This document shows positions 44,801-58,700 of a stretch of DNA of 64,000 nucleotides, piece by piece (the first letter of the stretch is position 1; every line of letters starts with the position of its first letter). The stretch is from Lagopus muta (taxonomy: Eukaryota; Chordata; Aves; Galliformes; Phasianidae). The translations under genes were made by a program, and so were the position numbers. Below the pieces are notes generated by a model. The model saw nothing but the letters and a program-made list of their open reading frames with translations, had not been told where the DNA came from and did no database searches. The stretch lies in the NCBI RefSeq assembly GCF_023343835.1, contig NC_064434.1, positions 15,171,505-15,235,504 of the forward strand, written 5' to 3'.

Positions 44801-46792
44801 CGAAGATAAGGCTGAGGTGGAGGATACCCACCCATCCTGTTGAAGCTTGCCGCTGTAAAGAAAAGGATGCAAATTTCAAAGGGCCAGAGGGATTACAAAC
44901 AAGAGGGAGCCTGTCACTGTAGCTCTGGGGCAAAGGCATCTCCTGGATAGCAAGAAGCTTGAATGCCAGGCCTGGCCTGGCAGACTCACCCGTTTTTGAG
45001 GGTGAGGTTCATCTCACCTTATCTTATTTACTTAGAAGTTTACTGTTCTTGTCTCTCCTCAGTCAGTGAGAAGAGAGAACAAGAGACACCTGCACAGAAT
45101 GATTCATTCTGTGCCTGTTCAACACTGCTCTGGATGGAACAAATCTCCTTGCTGGGTGTTGTCTCTCTCCATCAATTCTCAACAGAAGTTAGACAACCAG
45201 TTCTGAGCAGAAGCCCAATTTACGGGTGCCACGTGAGATGAATTCTACCGTAGATGACTAATTTTTCTCATTCATCATACCTGCTTTTGGCCTGTAGAAG
45301 TTGGGCTTGTAACAAAGTTAGTCATTTTAGTTCTGTCTTTGTACAATGGCGATTCCCTCCCCTCGCAATCTGGAGACTGATAGCTGAGGTGAATTGACCT
45401 TGGATGATGTTTATCTTTGTCTGAGCCCTGTAAACTCCTCATGAGCACGTGTGCTCCTCCTTTGCACTTGCTGGGCTGTCTGAAAATGGAATGTGGAACT
45501 ATTAAATGACATTGTGCAAACTTATTTTGTGGATGGTCTGAGTGGCTGGAGAGACTCTACCATTTTAATTTGAGAGCTGCCAGTTTCATAAAAATATGCA
45601 TTAAAATATAGGAAGATAGAGTCTTCAACTAGGACTTTCAAAAAAATGAAAGGCTGCTTATTTAAATCAATGGAGATCGGGTACTCTGGAAAGTACCACT
45701 AAGCTTATGTTGCATTTTAGGCACTTTCATCCAGAAAAATCTGTCTCTGACTTCTAAAACTGAAGATTGGGTGCCCTTAAAAATGCTACCTTTAATCCTA
45801 TCCCTGAAGAGGCAAGTATGTAATTTTCAGTTTCAAAAAACTATAGTTTTTCATTTTTCATGATGTGGATTGGTGCTGAGGTGTGTAACAGGATAACTCC
45901 CCAGTATGTACCTCATTGTTTCATCAGAGATCAGCAAAAGGTCACCCAACTTTTTTATCAGATTTCAATTGCGTGCGTTTTTGTGCTGCTCTTCAGTTTG
46001 GTGCACGTACAGCCTGTGCAAAAGGATGAATGCAGAAAAAGGCAAGCTGTGTGTTTTTATGATTTAATATTTGTCAGAGGCCATCTAAAGGTTATGTCCA
46101 GCCATTTTCAAAGTTTAGATTGCAGAGGCAATAGTGTCCAGCTTGGCAAAATGAAAGTCGTATGTTCTGGTGGGTGTTTAGCTGCAAACATAGCTGGAGA
46201 CGATTCCACCACATTGTTCATGTCAGTCACTGTGTAGTCCTGAGTGCCTTCAAGTACTACGAGACACAAGCTTGAGCAACTTTTTTCTTTTCTTATCAAA
46301 ATACTGAAATTATGTGTGTATGCAAGATGTTTAAATTTGGCAACAGAAAAATAATTGGGAATCGGCTCAAAATTAAATTACTTAAGGCCTCAAGCTATTG
46401 TTTCTAGCAGAGACAAGAGGTCTGACAACATTAGAAGGATATGCAAACTTTTGAGAGTATTTTGGGCCAGAACAGAACAGCTGATTTATGCCTCGCTGAG
46501 GATCTCAGTTATTCTTGTTTGGATCTGGATCAGAATTTGGATTTTTTTTTTAAATTTCTTAATTTCCTGCTGTATCTCTGTGCTTTCTTTTCAGCCCAGT
46601 AGCATAACTTCTGAGCTTTTGTGCTCTTTGTTCTCTTTCACAGCCCTACAGGTCTATTGATTCTGGAGGTGAGATTGATCTCACTTGATGTAAAGCATAC
46701 ATCTGGTAGATACCTATAACTAATCCTTTCTCTCAAGACTCTGTCTACTGACCACCGATAAAATCATTGCTTTTGCAGTGACTTTCACTCTA

Positions 46793-47888
46793 ATCACAGA
46801 ATCATAGAATCACAGAATCACTGCCATTGAAAAAGACCTCCAAGATCATCCAGTCCCACCATCCACCTACCACTAATATTTCCCACTAAACCACGTTCCC
46901 CAGCACATCTAAACGTTTCTTGAACGCCTCCAGGGATGGTGACTCAACCACCTCCCTGGCAGCCCGATCCAGTGCCTGACCAATCCTTTGGAGAAGAAAT
47001 TTTTCCTAATGTCCAACCTGAATCTCCCAACTTGAGGCCGTCCCCTCTCATCCTACTGCTAGTTGTGCAGGAGTAGAGGCCAACCCTCACGTTGCCACAG
47101 CCTCCTTTCAGACAGTTGTAGAGCGCTGTAAGGTCTCCCCCAAGTCTCCTCTCCTCCAGACTACACAATCCCCTTACCCACTCCTCATTAGCCTCTCCAG
47201 ACCCCTCACAGTTCTGTTGCCCTTCTTTGGACACGCTCCAGGGCTTTGATGTCTTCGTTGCAGCGAGGGACCCAAAACTGCACACAGTACTTGAGGTGTG
47301 GCCTCAGCAGAGCTGAGTATGGGAAGACGATGACTTCCCTGCTCCTGCTGGCAGCACTGTTTCTTATACAAGCCAGGATGGCATTGGCTGCCTGGGCACA
47401 CTGCTGGCTCATGTTCAGCCGAGTGTCGACATCACTCCCAGGTCCGTTTCTTCTGCTCAGTTTTGTAGTACCTTTGTCCCAAGCCTGCAGCGCTACCTGG
47501 GGTTGTTGCGACCAAAGCGCAGAACCCGGCACTTGGTCTTGTTGAACTTCATCCCACTGACCTCAGCCCAGTGGTCCAGGAGCCTGGGCTGGATCCCTCT
47601 GTAGGGCCTTCCTCCCCTCGGGCGGATCAACACTTCCTCCCAGCTTGGTGTCACGTGCAGACTTACTGAGGGTGCACTCAATCCACTCATCCAAGACATC
47701 AAGGAAGATACCAAACAGGACAGGCCCCAGCACCGACCCCTGGGGAGCATTACTCATGATCTGTGGCCCAGCCCTCCAGCCTGTTCTTTACCCAGCGAAG
47801 CGTGTACCTCACCAAGCCGTGGGCTGCCAGCTTCTCCAGGAGAATACTGTGGGAGACAGTATCAAAAACTATGCTGAAGCCTAGGTAA
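46793..47888 (-). mobile_element. CR1 LINE copy, 1.1 kb, decayed reverse transcriptase
   Basis: The 3' end at the left carries three terminal-type repeats (cacagaatcatagaatcaca), then gacctccaagatcatccagt and gatggtgactcaaccacctc. Further right the - strand encodes [20 protein letters not shown] and [12 protein letters not shown], where the catalytic FADD has become SARD. It is 5'-truncated near 47888 and broken by frameshifts. It resembles the copy at 26860-28205 in subfamily features. Confidence 0.93.
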
Positions 47889-47911
47889 GATCATGTTGAC
47901 ATAATATAGCT

Positions 47912-47995
47912 AATCACGGAATCACCAACTTCGGAAAAGACCTCCAAGATCATCTGTTCCAACTATCCACCAGTATTTCCTGACTAAACCGTACA
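47912..47995 (-). mobile_element. CR1 LINE 3'-end fragment
   Basis: Complement of a CR1 tail: cacggaatcaccaacttcgg, aaaagacctccaagatcatc and ccaactatccaccagtattt. It lies 23 bases after the larger CR1 in the same orientation. Confidence 0.85.
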
Positions 47996-49509
47996 GATGG
48001 GCTGTGCCAGGGTTGGTTCTCAGACTTTCTAGACAACTGAAAATTCTGTTTTTCTTTATGTTTGTCTGTGGGAGTTGACACATTTTAGTTAAAATACTTG
48101 AAACACAGAGAAAATGAACAGTGATTAATGCACTTTCACCAAGAGCATGTTCTTGTTATGGTTTTGCGGAGTACTGGAGATTTACAGAACACAGTGTGTA
48201 ACCTCTAGGCTAGATGCTCATAGTTGTGAGCTTTTTGCATCCTGTTGTTGGATGTGGTAATCTTTTATTATGGAACTGCTTGTTCATTTGCTAAACAGAT
48301 GTGACCTATGTAGTTGAGAGAGACTGTCTGAAGTGGAAGCCTTGCCTCGGTTATTGTAAGAAGCATATGCAAAGAATAGTAAAAGAGGCAAGGTACACCC
48401 ATAAAACTGCTGAATTCTGCTGTGGAGGAATTAATTCAATCCATGCGTCTGCCACAATGGTTTTTTTGTGAGATGACAGTGATGGACAAGTCACTTCAAG
48501 AAGAATTTGGTCAGGAGACTGCTTAGCACATGGGAAGTCGGTGGGAGTTGTTCTTAAATATCTAAAGTGTAATGAAAATGCCAAGCACTATGAAGTAACA
48601 GGTCCAAGCTATCACAAGCTTGGCAGCCAGAACTGGAGTTATTAACCAGTATGTTTTCTCGTCAGCTGCTTCACAAATAACCATTGTCTTAAAGTTAACA
48701 GATTATCATTTTTTCCTTGAAAAGTGAATGCCCCTTTTGAGGGTAGGACAGAGTATATTCTAGTAAATGATTCATGGATTGACAGATGCTTATTGTAATA
48801 AGTGACATCCCAATTTTCAGTAAGCTTTTCAGAGACTGCAGATTGATTTTAGCTCCTGGTTTGCAAGTAGGAGCTCACAGGTGGTGCAGAGCTGGTGAGG
48901 TGACCATCAAGAATCAATTGAAGCCAGCAGAGAGTGAGAGAAGAAAGATAACACTAGTTTGGATGGGGCTGGAGGACCAGGGAAGATACCAGTCACAGCT
49001 GAGTGAGGACTTGGAGCCTGAATGAGGAGGTCTAAAGATTAAAGGGGAACAGGAGGGGTAGAAAATTCAAGATTCATATCCCTAACCATTTCTTTCATCT
49101 TCTTCTTCTTCTTCTTTTTTTTTTTTTAATTTTCATTTGAAATTTAAGAACTAAAATAAGGAACGGTACTCAGAAAGTGAATGCTTCTGAAGACATTTCT
49201 TGCATGTCTGTGCCCACTTATAGGTAGAACAACGTATGCTGCTTTCCACCTGAGCTAGATAAATCTCGTGACTTCTGGGACACAAGCTCGAGATTGATGC
49301 CATGAGGTTTGTATTAACCATCACATAAGTGGAAGTCTCTGGAAGAGACTCCAGAGCTGGTAGTTTGGGGCATGTATCTGAAATGTTGGGAATTACCAGT
49401 TGTGGTGTGAACCAGGGAAAAACAGGATATGAAGTGTTGGTCATCAGCAGACCTTTTAAACATCAGGTCACTTCTCTGAGAATTTTCTCAGAAAATGTTC
49501 AGAATATTC
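47996..49509. other. Spacer, nothing recognised
   Basis: No gene seen. A (TTC)n tract running into T12-13 lies at 49098-49127. Confidence 0.7.
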
Positions 49510-49772
49510 TTGGGTTTCTGAGACGGGAGGTTCAGGTCAGATATTAGGAGGAAGTTTTTCACACAGAGGGTAGTGACACACTGGAACAGGTTGCCCAAGG
49601 AGGTTGTGGATGCCCCATCCCTGAAGTCATTCGAGCCCAGGCTGGATGTGGCTCTGGGCAGCCTGGTCTGGTGGTTGCTGACCCTGCACATAGCAGGGGG
49701 GTTGAAACTGGATGATCATTGTGGTCCTTTTCAATCCAGGACATTCTATGATTCTGTGATTCTATGATTCTT
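49510..49772 (+). mobile_element. CR1 LINE 3' fragment with intact terminal repeat
   Basis: Sense CR1 tail: ggttcaggtcagatattagg, aggaagtttttcacacagag, acaggttgcccaaggaggtt and ctgggcagcctggtctggtg. It ends in the terminal repeat attctatgattctgtgattc. Fairly well preserved, so among the younger copies in the window. Confidence 0.94.
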
Positions 49773-52700
49773 CTGAACCATGTCAGTAAGACCTCTGAAA
49801 TACTAACAAGGTGAGAAAATCATTCTTCCTATCTCGATCCATTCAGTGCAATTTGGGGTACAGGATCTTTCCATTATAACTGGCATCACTTTGAAGTCAT
49901 ATCTGCTATAAAACTTCTGAATAGTTGCTGGATTTGACTGTGTTTGCAGCAATTGTTTAGTACATTGTAGCTATGTTCTGCTTCAATTTTTTTTTTTTTT
50001 TGGTCTATTTTTATGTGAGCTGCTGCTCTGTTTCTGATAGCGTTTGTATAGATTCTATCAAGGGAAACAAATGTCATGGGAAAGATGTAGGTAATTTTTT
50101 TGCTGTCTATGGTTTTTTTTTTCCCTGTAAGGCAGATGTTCCTATTTTAAACCTGGTAAAGGCGTTTCCATTTGAGAGGATGATTCTCTGCTTTGTACAC
50201 AGAACAGAGAGAACAGAAACACACCTTTCAAATTGGCTGAGGGAGCAATGTGCAGTATACCAATTGCTCTCTTTTCCACTATTGTGGAGGGTTAAGCATG
50301 TGTGTATAAGCTGCAAATGTACATTCTTCTATAGGATGAGCAGGCTGCCCATGTGGTTGCACAGGGGTGGCTGTGGGAATGACATGAAACAGGCTGTAGA
50401 TACTCCTTTGGTGGAGACTCAGTGATCTTGATGTTTTACACACATGGGGCCTGATGCAGAGACAGTAAAACCCAGGAGGACTTTCCCCATCAGCCTCATA
50501 GATTTGAATTCAGCTTCAGGTGCATTTGTGGATGTACATGAAGTATACAGCTGGGATTTGGCTGGGAGAACAGTTGTCTGTGAGAGTAGAAAGGGAATTT
50601 TTTTCACTGCTCTGGGGTGGTAAGTGAACTTTATCTAGCACCTTCCACTTGCATGTAGCCAGCCTGCTCACGTTCATGGAATCATAGCATGTTCTATACT
50701 GATTCTGCCCTCGGACTGTAAAGAACAAGATAATAACTTTATTTTATGTACTAGAGAGCTAAATTATTTTAAAAGTCTTAGTTTAACAGGCAAAGATGAA
50801 TTTATTTGCCAAAGAGGTTCAGAAGCAGCTTGGGAAACTGTCAGAACCCAGCTTTAACTGCTTAACTGGTGGCAGTTGTACTTAATAGCTCTCAGGCATG
50901 CTTGTAGTACAAGGGAGACTGGCACAAAATATAGGATGTATGGGATTTTTCTCCAAACAACAGCAAATGCACTCAACACACAAATCGTATAGTTGAATAA
51001 GAAGAAAACCTGCATCTGCTGCACTTGCATGTTGCAACCCTTATTGGCTCTGCTCCCATACTTGGGATGAGAAAGAACCTTGCTCGTTTCACTCTTTGTC
51101 TGTTTTGTCCAGCTCTATTAACTTAGTGCACTGCTGAACATTACCTTTGCTCTGCTTGCACTGCTGGCCTTTGCTGTCCTTTTCCCACCTAGATATCTTC
51201 ATGCTTTCCTGTATCCTAACCCTCACATATGGAACAAAATCTGGAAAATTCTCTCCATCTGCTCTTCTTCAAATCACTCTGTGAGATGCACTTCGACCCT
51301 TATGCCTGTGGGGCACTGCTGATAATGGCCAGAGTGCAAGTTAAATTGTTTTCTAGCCAGCCAATGTGAAAACATGGTCATGTTATTTCTGCTGTGGTTT
51401 TCATATCAACCCCTTTCCTGCCAGGGAGGACAAATCCGTAATGCCTTTTTAGTAATGGCCAACTGTCTTTGGAAGCTGACACAGATAAGAACAGCTCTCA
51501 GCCCACTAGTTGTTACCTTCTTTCTCCTTGAGTCACGACTCCTCCGGTTTGCTTTTAGCCACCATATTCTTTTTGTTCTCCTCCTTGACTTCTGTACATC
51601 TGTGAATGTGGCTCTCTGGCCTCACCAAGGGACTCTGTCAGCATCCACCCTTTCAGAATATGTTAACAGGTCTTGGCTCCAACCAGCAAAGGTCATTTTT
51701 TGGGGACTGGCTTTCTTGCATATACAGCCACTGATCTTAACCCTTTACGGAGTGACAAAAAGACTTCCTTCCCATTTGCTCTTACTCACCTGACTGTGTT
51801 TGGAAGGGGCGGGCATCTTAGCTAATCAGAGCTTCAGACAGGCAATTCCTCAAATTGTTTTAGGGTTTTTAATTAAAACTGTAGGCTTCAGCATCACGTG
51901 GCAGAGAGCCAGAAGCAGTCATCTGACAATAGCATTCACCATCTACCAACAATAAGGGAATTCCTAAGTGCACGCCCGGGAGGCTTCTGAAATGCTGTGA
52001 ACGACTGAGATCGGTGTTTGCAAAGCACCCTGCAACATTTGGCCTTGCATGTCTGCCGATTTTTACATTATATAAACAAAACCCTATAATCTCCACATAG
52101 CACAAGGATACTGACTTCTGTTTATACTGTCCAGAGCACAGATGCTGAGCATGAATGCATGAGCAGTCCTTTTGTATGGTGTTTGACACTTTCTGTGGCT
52201 GTCTGCGCTGTTTTTTAATATACAGAATCCCCGGTTCTCCGCTGCCTTGCACCCTGTCTATTCATTCTCACCCCTGTGAAGTGAGGGTAAAACACTATCA
52301 AAACAAAATGGTACCACTTTGCATGTTTTCCACTCAGTTTGTACAGGTGTAAATGAGTACAGAGAGAACAGGGCAGAGCAGAACCTGACCTGCAGTCTGT
52401 CTCTCCATGCGTCAGGGGTCTTGAAGTGGGGTATGACAGAACAAACACAAGCTGTTACCTTGCCAGTTTTGCTTTTTTGTTTGCTTTTTGTTGTCGTTGT
52501 TTTAAAGTCAAGCAGCTTGCAGGGATGACAGATGCAAAAGTCAGTCAGTACTTAGTTCCTGTAGTCCTCACGTGATGTCTTCTCATAGAGTAATGAAAGT
52601 GTTACCCGTGGCAGAGGTAGATGTGTGTGATTACTGGTATGGGAGCATGGTTGTCAATGTGAGGAAGCTCTGAGTAGTTTTGCTGTTGCAGAGAGAGAAA

Positions 52701-55700
52701 AATCCTTACATTACCTTAGCTTTTATAAATTATTATAAAGGAGGCTGAACTCTCCAAGCTGGGTCCTGGAAAACAGTGGCGCTCAATTTTTAAATTTAAT
52801 TCTTATTCTTTTTGTCCTTAAAGCAGCAGAAGGCTATACCCATCCTAAATCATTTTAAATTGTCTTCTGATACTGCTTAACGCATCTCTGCAGGCACGCA
52901 CTTGAGCTTTCTCCCAAAAGAAATGGTGGCTCCTTTCTGTGCTCTCTACACAAAGCCCAGCTCTCTGGCACTTGCCCTACTTTCCTGAGCATCCAAGACC
53001 ATCCAAGCCCTAGTCTTTGTTTTTACCCAGACACAGGATTTATTTATGACACATAGATATCATTATCACTCCTTTGCTGGATGTTTTTCGTAAATACCGA
53101 TCCTGCCTATTCCTCGGCCCCAGTCTTCCCTAAACCTTCTCTTTGTTTGTCTGATTTTTTCACTTCCAGAAATCCTGTCCAACTACAGCTCTCCAAACCC
53201 TTCAGCTCACACCATTACCTGCTGTAAATGCTGGTTTGGGGCTGACTGCCTGCTTGTAAAGGAGCAGCATACTGCCTTAATGGTTCCAGCAGGTAGGAAG
53301 GAAGTGAATCTTTGAGAAGGGTCTTGACTCTGCAGTGCCTTGTGTAATCAGTGGGTTAGCACTGCACTGTGCCCTACTTCTGATAAAACATGAAGGTGTT
53401 GTACAGTGCTGTTTTCAAATGTTGTCTCTGGAAGGCAGGATAAGAAAGTCAGCAGACATGGTGGCTGCAGAATGGAAAGTGATATACATATAATGAGCTT
53501 TGCTATTAATGCAACAAAAAATGATGTTGAATTGCACCATGAATATCCTTCCAAGAAAAGAATGTATCAAAGCTTTATATGGATTAATGCTGGCAAGATC
53601 TGAATTGAACAAATATTACATAGTTCAGAGGCTGTTGTACTATGTAGGAAGAATGGTCCAGAACGGTGAGTATTTTTTCTTATCTGCAATTGCAATCTCA
53701 ACCTTACCACTGCATTAACATAGGCACCCATTTTTAGAAATGATGTGTATTTTCGTGACTCATTTGAGTGCTCTGTAATTATTTGTATGCAAATGTGATG
53801 TATTAAATATTCTCACAGTCTCACACTTTCCCCTCCCATTGGAGTGCATACACAGTTAGGAGTGGTGGTGTTCCTTCACCTTTCCTAAACCGTCTTGTGC
53901 CTGGTTTCTGGTAATATCTGAAGAAATACTTACGTGTGTAATTTCAGAGCTGCTTTAAAGTGGTAGGACAAAAAAGCCCAACCCTTTATATCAAAAAGCA
54001 TTTTTACAATAATGCTACATTTTCATATCTAAATTTGAGAGGTCTCAAAAAGGCTAAAAATTTTCTTCAGCTTTGAGGGAAAAAATAAATGCTGGCCTGA
54101 GAACAAGCATGTGAAAATTCAGCTAACAGGTAATGTATCCATCGATGCACGTGTAGGCTTAAAATGAAATTGCCATCTCAACCATGGCTAAAAAAACCCC
54201 CACAGATGATGAGTAAATATATATTGGCTAGAATAAACACAAAATGCAATGCCAGATGTGGACAGTGCAGAATGCAGAAAGGCAGTAAGGTAAGTAAACA
54301 TCAATTTACTTACCTTAGGCAGGATTAGCCTTAGTTATGAAGTAGCAATTCTAGTGAGAAACAGAACTGGAAATCTCTTTTACTGAAACCAGTTGAGGTA
54401 TCGTTGCAGCTAGAAGGAAATCTGCCTGGTCTGTCACTACTGTACAGTTTGAGGTTTTTCAGCAGCAACTTGCTGCCCAAAACATGCAGTTCCAGGTCTG
54501 CCTTTGCTTCAGAATATTTCTGGCAGAGTTGTAGGCTTTACAACCCAACAAATTTTGTTTGCAGCTTTTGTCTTGTTTTTCAGAATGCACCTTTTTACTC
54601 CCATTAAGCACCCATAAGATCTGCAGGAATACCTCCTGCAATGCTATCACAACATATCTCTGTCAGTCAATATTGTGGTGTCTCTCAAAGTTCAAATGAC
54701 TCCAGTGGATTTTTCCAGAATTATTTGTTCAGTAGCAATGCTTTTGGAGTTCCTGTGGAACTTCATGCAGATGTGATGACCCTGTATGTTTTTGTGCTTC
54801 TCAAAGTATTTAGGCTTTCCAGGTTTCTCTTAAGAAGTTTTTTCTAGGCCATTTCTTTCTAAAACAATGAAAATATATGAATGAAAACTATAAAGGTTAA
54901 TTGTACACTGGAACTCACAAAAGCTATATGGTGGCTCTTCTGCTGTCTCTCAGAGGTCTACTGTGTCCCACAAAATTTACTTTAAAAGGTGCCCCCTAAA
55001 ATCATATGTTTGCTTGCAGCTTTACTATAAGTAAGGGTAGAATTCACCTTACAGATTAAGACAACAGTGTATAGAGGCTTATAAGTTTTAGATTTAGTTG
55101 CCAACATACAGAAGTCCAGCACTATCTGAGGTGTTCCAGTCTTGCATCTGGCCTTCAGCTGCTGCTCCCTATTGGTCAAGAAGTCCACAGATGGTGTGCC
55201 ATTCTTACCAGCCTGCATTAGGTGTTTTGGATACCTAATTACCTCCCAAATGGCAGTGATTGTAGTCATCAGACATATAATCAGTCCTCTCAGAGAGTCT
55301 CAGGGAATGTCCAACCAATGCCTTAAAGTGCATGGCTGCCTCTGGCTTATTTGGATGGCTTTGTAGCCTTTCACCACTAACTCACAAATTGACACCTACA
55401 GATACACACTAATATTATTTCTCGTATTCAAGGGGATAAATTGCACTCTAGATGTCATGTGTTTGTTATTTCTGGAATGGCCTGTGCTAACAATACAGGA
55501 AAAAAATGCTGGATTGAACTGGAGATCCATTATATTGGTCTGCAGACAGAAGATAGCACACTCAAGCACACATTCACTCCCGTGCTGTGTGATACCCCAG
55601 TGGTTTTCAGACATTCTGCTGATTTGGAACATTTTCTCTGTTTTCTTCTTCAGAACTTGCCATCTCTTCTAAGGAGCCCAGGCACAAGTCTCTGCTGTGG

Positions 55701-58700
55701 TTGCAGTTAAGGTGGCTAAGTAGCTAAATGGCAATGAACTCAAGTATCCTTTTGTTGACACACCTCTGACTGTGAGCTGATCAGTTGTAGGGCAGCTGAG
55801 ATTTCTGTGCTGATATAAAGTTAAGCAAGCTGTAAAAGATGTATGTAAACAAACTGGAAAGAAGAGAAAGCAGAAGCTAGGTACCCTATCTGGCTACAAG
55901 GTCTCCTGAACATTGAAGTATAAGGTCTTATAAAGGAAGCACTCCCTCTTCTATTAATGACAGCATCATTAGCAGTGCAGATATATAGATCTCTTAAATT
56001 AATAGTGCAACAGATTGTTCCTGCTGCACTTAAGAAGCAGTTCAATGTAACAACCACAAGCTAAAATATTACCAAGCTTGTGAACTTCAAAGCAAACTTT
56101 CCTTCTTTTTAAAGAGTTTTAAAAAACAGCTGAGCATATTTTCTCCTACCTCATCTTTAAAGAAATTACAAAAGAATGTATACAGGAGGCCTGAAGTTCC
56201 TGCCAGTCCTTCATCTTGGTTTTGTTGGCATATTGGCAGGGAATCTGGACACTGAAATTTACTCTTAATGAGGACCTTGTTTTACGGATGTGTTCTTGTT
56301 CTGTGTGGTAATGCTTATCTGAACTGCTTGTTCTCTTATGGAGGGCCAAAAAAGATACCTTGAAGATAAACACTGAAGTAACGAGTCAAAATGCTTACTT
56401 ATTTATTAAGTTTGGGAGGAATGGCTGGTCATTAAGTTGAATTTATTGATTTATGTATTGGTTGATTTCAAGTGTACAGTATATCTGCAATTTCTGCAAT
56501 CTTCTTTTCAAGGATTGGTCAACTAAGAGAAAAAAAGTGTGCTTTCTTTGGCTTGTGATGGATTGAACACAGAGGCAGCAAATATTAGGTAGGAGTTGAT
56601 CAATGCAAACGAAAGCTGCAGGTAGTAGTTTGAACGGAAACAATGATTTAGCTGAAGTGTACCTGAACAGGAACTTGAGGTGGAAAGCAAGAATGTGAAG
56701 AAGTGGCAAGGACAGCAACTGTGCAGTGGAGCAAATGAAGAGAACCTGAAAACACCTATAAATGAAAAAAAAAGCCCCCAAGTAAGTAGCAACCAGCAAC
56801 AGCCAAGAAGGATTAAAGCAAGTGAGAGAAAGCCCAGAAATGCAGAAATGCATTATTCTTACTGCTGATTGCTAAGAATCATTAAGTGACTGTCATTGAA
56901 TGCTGGATTAAAAGCAAGGGAGATGAAAAGTCAGAGGCTCTTTGATGGGAGAGAGAAATGATGTGTCTGCCCCTTGAAAGTCACAGGCAGGGTTTCTATT
57001 GGTTTTATCAGAGCAGAATTGGACTCTCTTTGAGCTAAGCTGATGAAAAATAAATGCTTTTATTTTGCAGTCCTACATTTATATGCAATTCATATGTTGT
57101 CTTACATTCCATAGGTGGAGTGTTTATCCTCAGGAAAATTTTCAGGACTGAGAGCCCTGCAGTATCTTTCCTTGCTTTTTCACTGGTAGCAGCGAATGTC
57201 AGCTCCTCAGTACTTCTGTGCCTCAAACCTCCAGACACTGGTAGCTAGGAAATGTTGCAGCCTCTGTGTCTGGTAGCTTGTGTCCTTTTCTGAGGGACTA
57301 ATAGAGCTGTCATTCGTGTTGGAGATTTTTCTCCCAGCTCATTAGTAAAACTGGAATTAACTGAGTAACTTGCTGACCAAATAGCTGAGTAGATGTAGGA
57401 GGCAGGCTGACAGCAGACTCTGTTTCAGCCAATCTGTGATTCCCTGAGCAAGGTGTCTGATTCCTTTATAAACTTCTGTGGGTCTGATTCCAAACAGAAT
57501 TATCTTTCCGTTTGTTTTCATTCAATACAAATCTGGTAAGTGTGGTTGACTGAAGAGCAAGGCGTCTCTCACTTTTTGAGGAGAGGAGAAAGGGAATATT
57601 TTCCCGTGTCATGTAGTGTCACTGAATCAAACAGCCCTAAGTAATGCTCTAAGTAATTGCAGTGAAAGCACTGCTAGGTACGGGAATGCCAGGAGAGCTG
57701 TAGTCCTGGTTTCTGCCGGCAAGTATGAGTCTGGTTGGCTGAAGAGCCAATGTCACCTTTAGTTCCTCCTCACTGCATTAGAGCAGCTGCATGCAAGAAC
57801 TGCTGAGCTGCTCTGACCGAGGAATGAACACCATGCAGATGCGGTGCCAGCGTCCCATTCCAAACAAACAAGTCTTTTCCCTTCATCAGCATTGCCATGT
57901 GCAAACAACATCTTTGAGGGTTTATAGCTTTGTGGCAGACGGGATGCTCCGCTGCAATCTCAAGATAATAGGTGTAGTAACTTTGTAAATACTTTGTATG
58001 AGCTGTTCGCTGAGGACAATGTTTGTATACTGAGTTAAAAGACTTTCTAGCATGATTGCATTGTTCCTAATAGTAGCCTATAGGAACAAGCAAGGGGGGA
58101 GATGCATAACACCTGGATAATAGATAAACAATCTCTTTGCAAATATTGGAGAAGCAATTGAAACACAATGCCATATATCTATCCCCCAGGCTGTATTTAA
58201 ATAGCCTGAGCTGAGAATAAAGAGGTCTAAAGTGCCTTGAATAGATAAAAAGCTCTTTCGAAGAAAGGATGCAATCAGTTGCCAGTAGGTGTTCCAAACA
58301 CAAGAGAACACCCAGTTTCCTTTGCATCTGTTTCTTTCGCGTCTGTCCTCTCTCAGCAAGAGCATCTTCTCCACAACCACTGGCAACTTCTCTGCCCTCC
58401 CACCCCCGTGCTGCTCTCCCAGTCAGCAGCCCAGCTCTGTCAGCAGCTGGGTGTTTGAACCGCTTGGAAATCCTCCTGCCTGCACAAGAACAGCCACAAT
58501 GTGCTGCAGAGGTGGCGTGTGTGCTTTCTTGGGAACAGTGGTTGCATTTCCTTTTCATAACTGTGGTGCCAATGGGCACGTGGAAAACCTTGGTAGAAAC
58601 CATCCCTTTGGTGTGTGAGGCTGCCACAGCAGGGCTTACTGACAGGGACTTGAAACTTGTCTCCACTTTACTCTCAGTTCCACATTTTTGCTGCAGCAGT

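Larger units (their letters stand above)
41063..46792. other. ID2 upstream region, no gene recognised
   Basis: Unique, moderately GC DNA with homopolymer tracts in its first kilobase (41386-41462 and 41837-41871). Open frames of 80-153 codons around 42.2-43.1 kb overlap on both strands and resemble nothing known. A perfect POU octamer ATGCAAAT is at 44867-44874. Likely cis-regulatory territory of ID2, by position only. Confidence 0.6.

Noticed and set aside
51374..51793. 139-codon hydrophobic open frame
   Set aside because: Hydrophobic composition comes from T-rich DNA. There are no recognisable motifs, no flanking splice or promoter signals and no family match.
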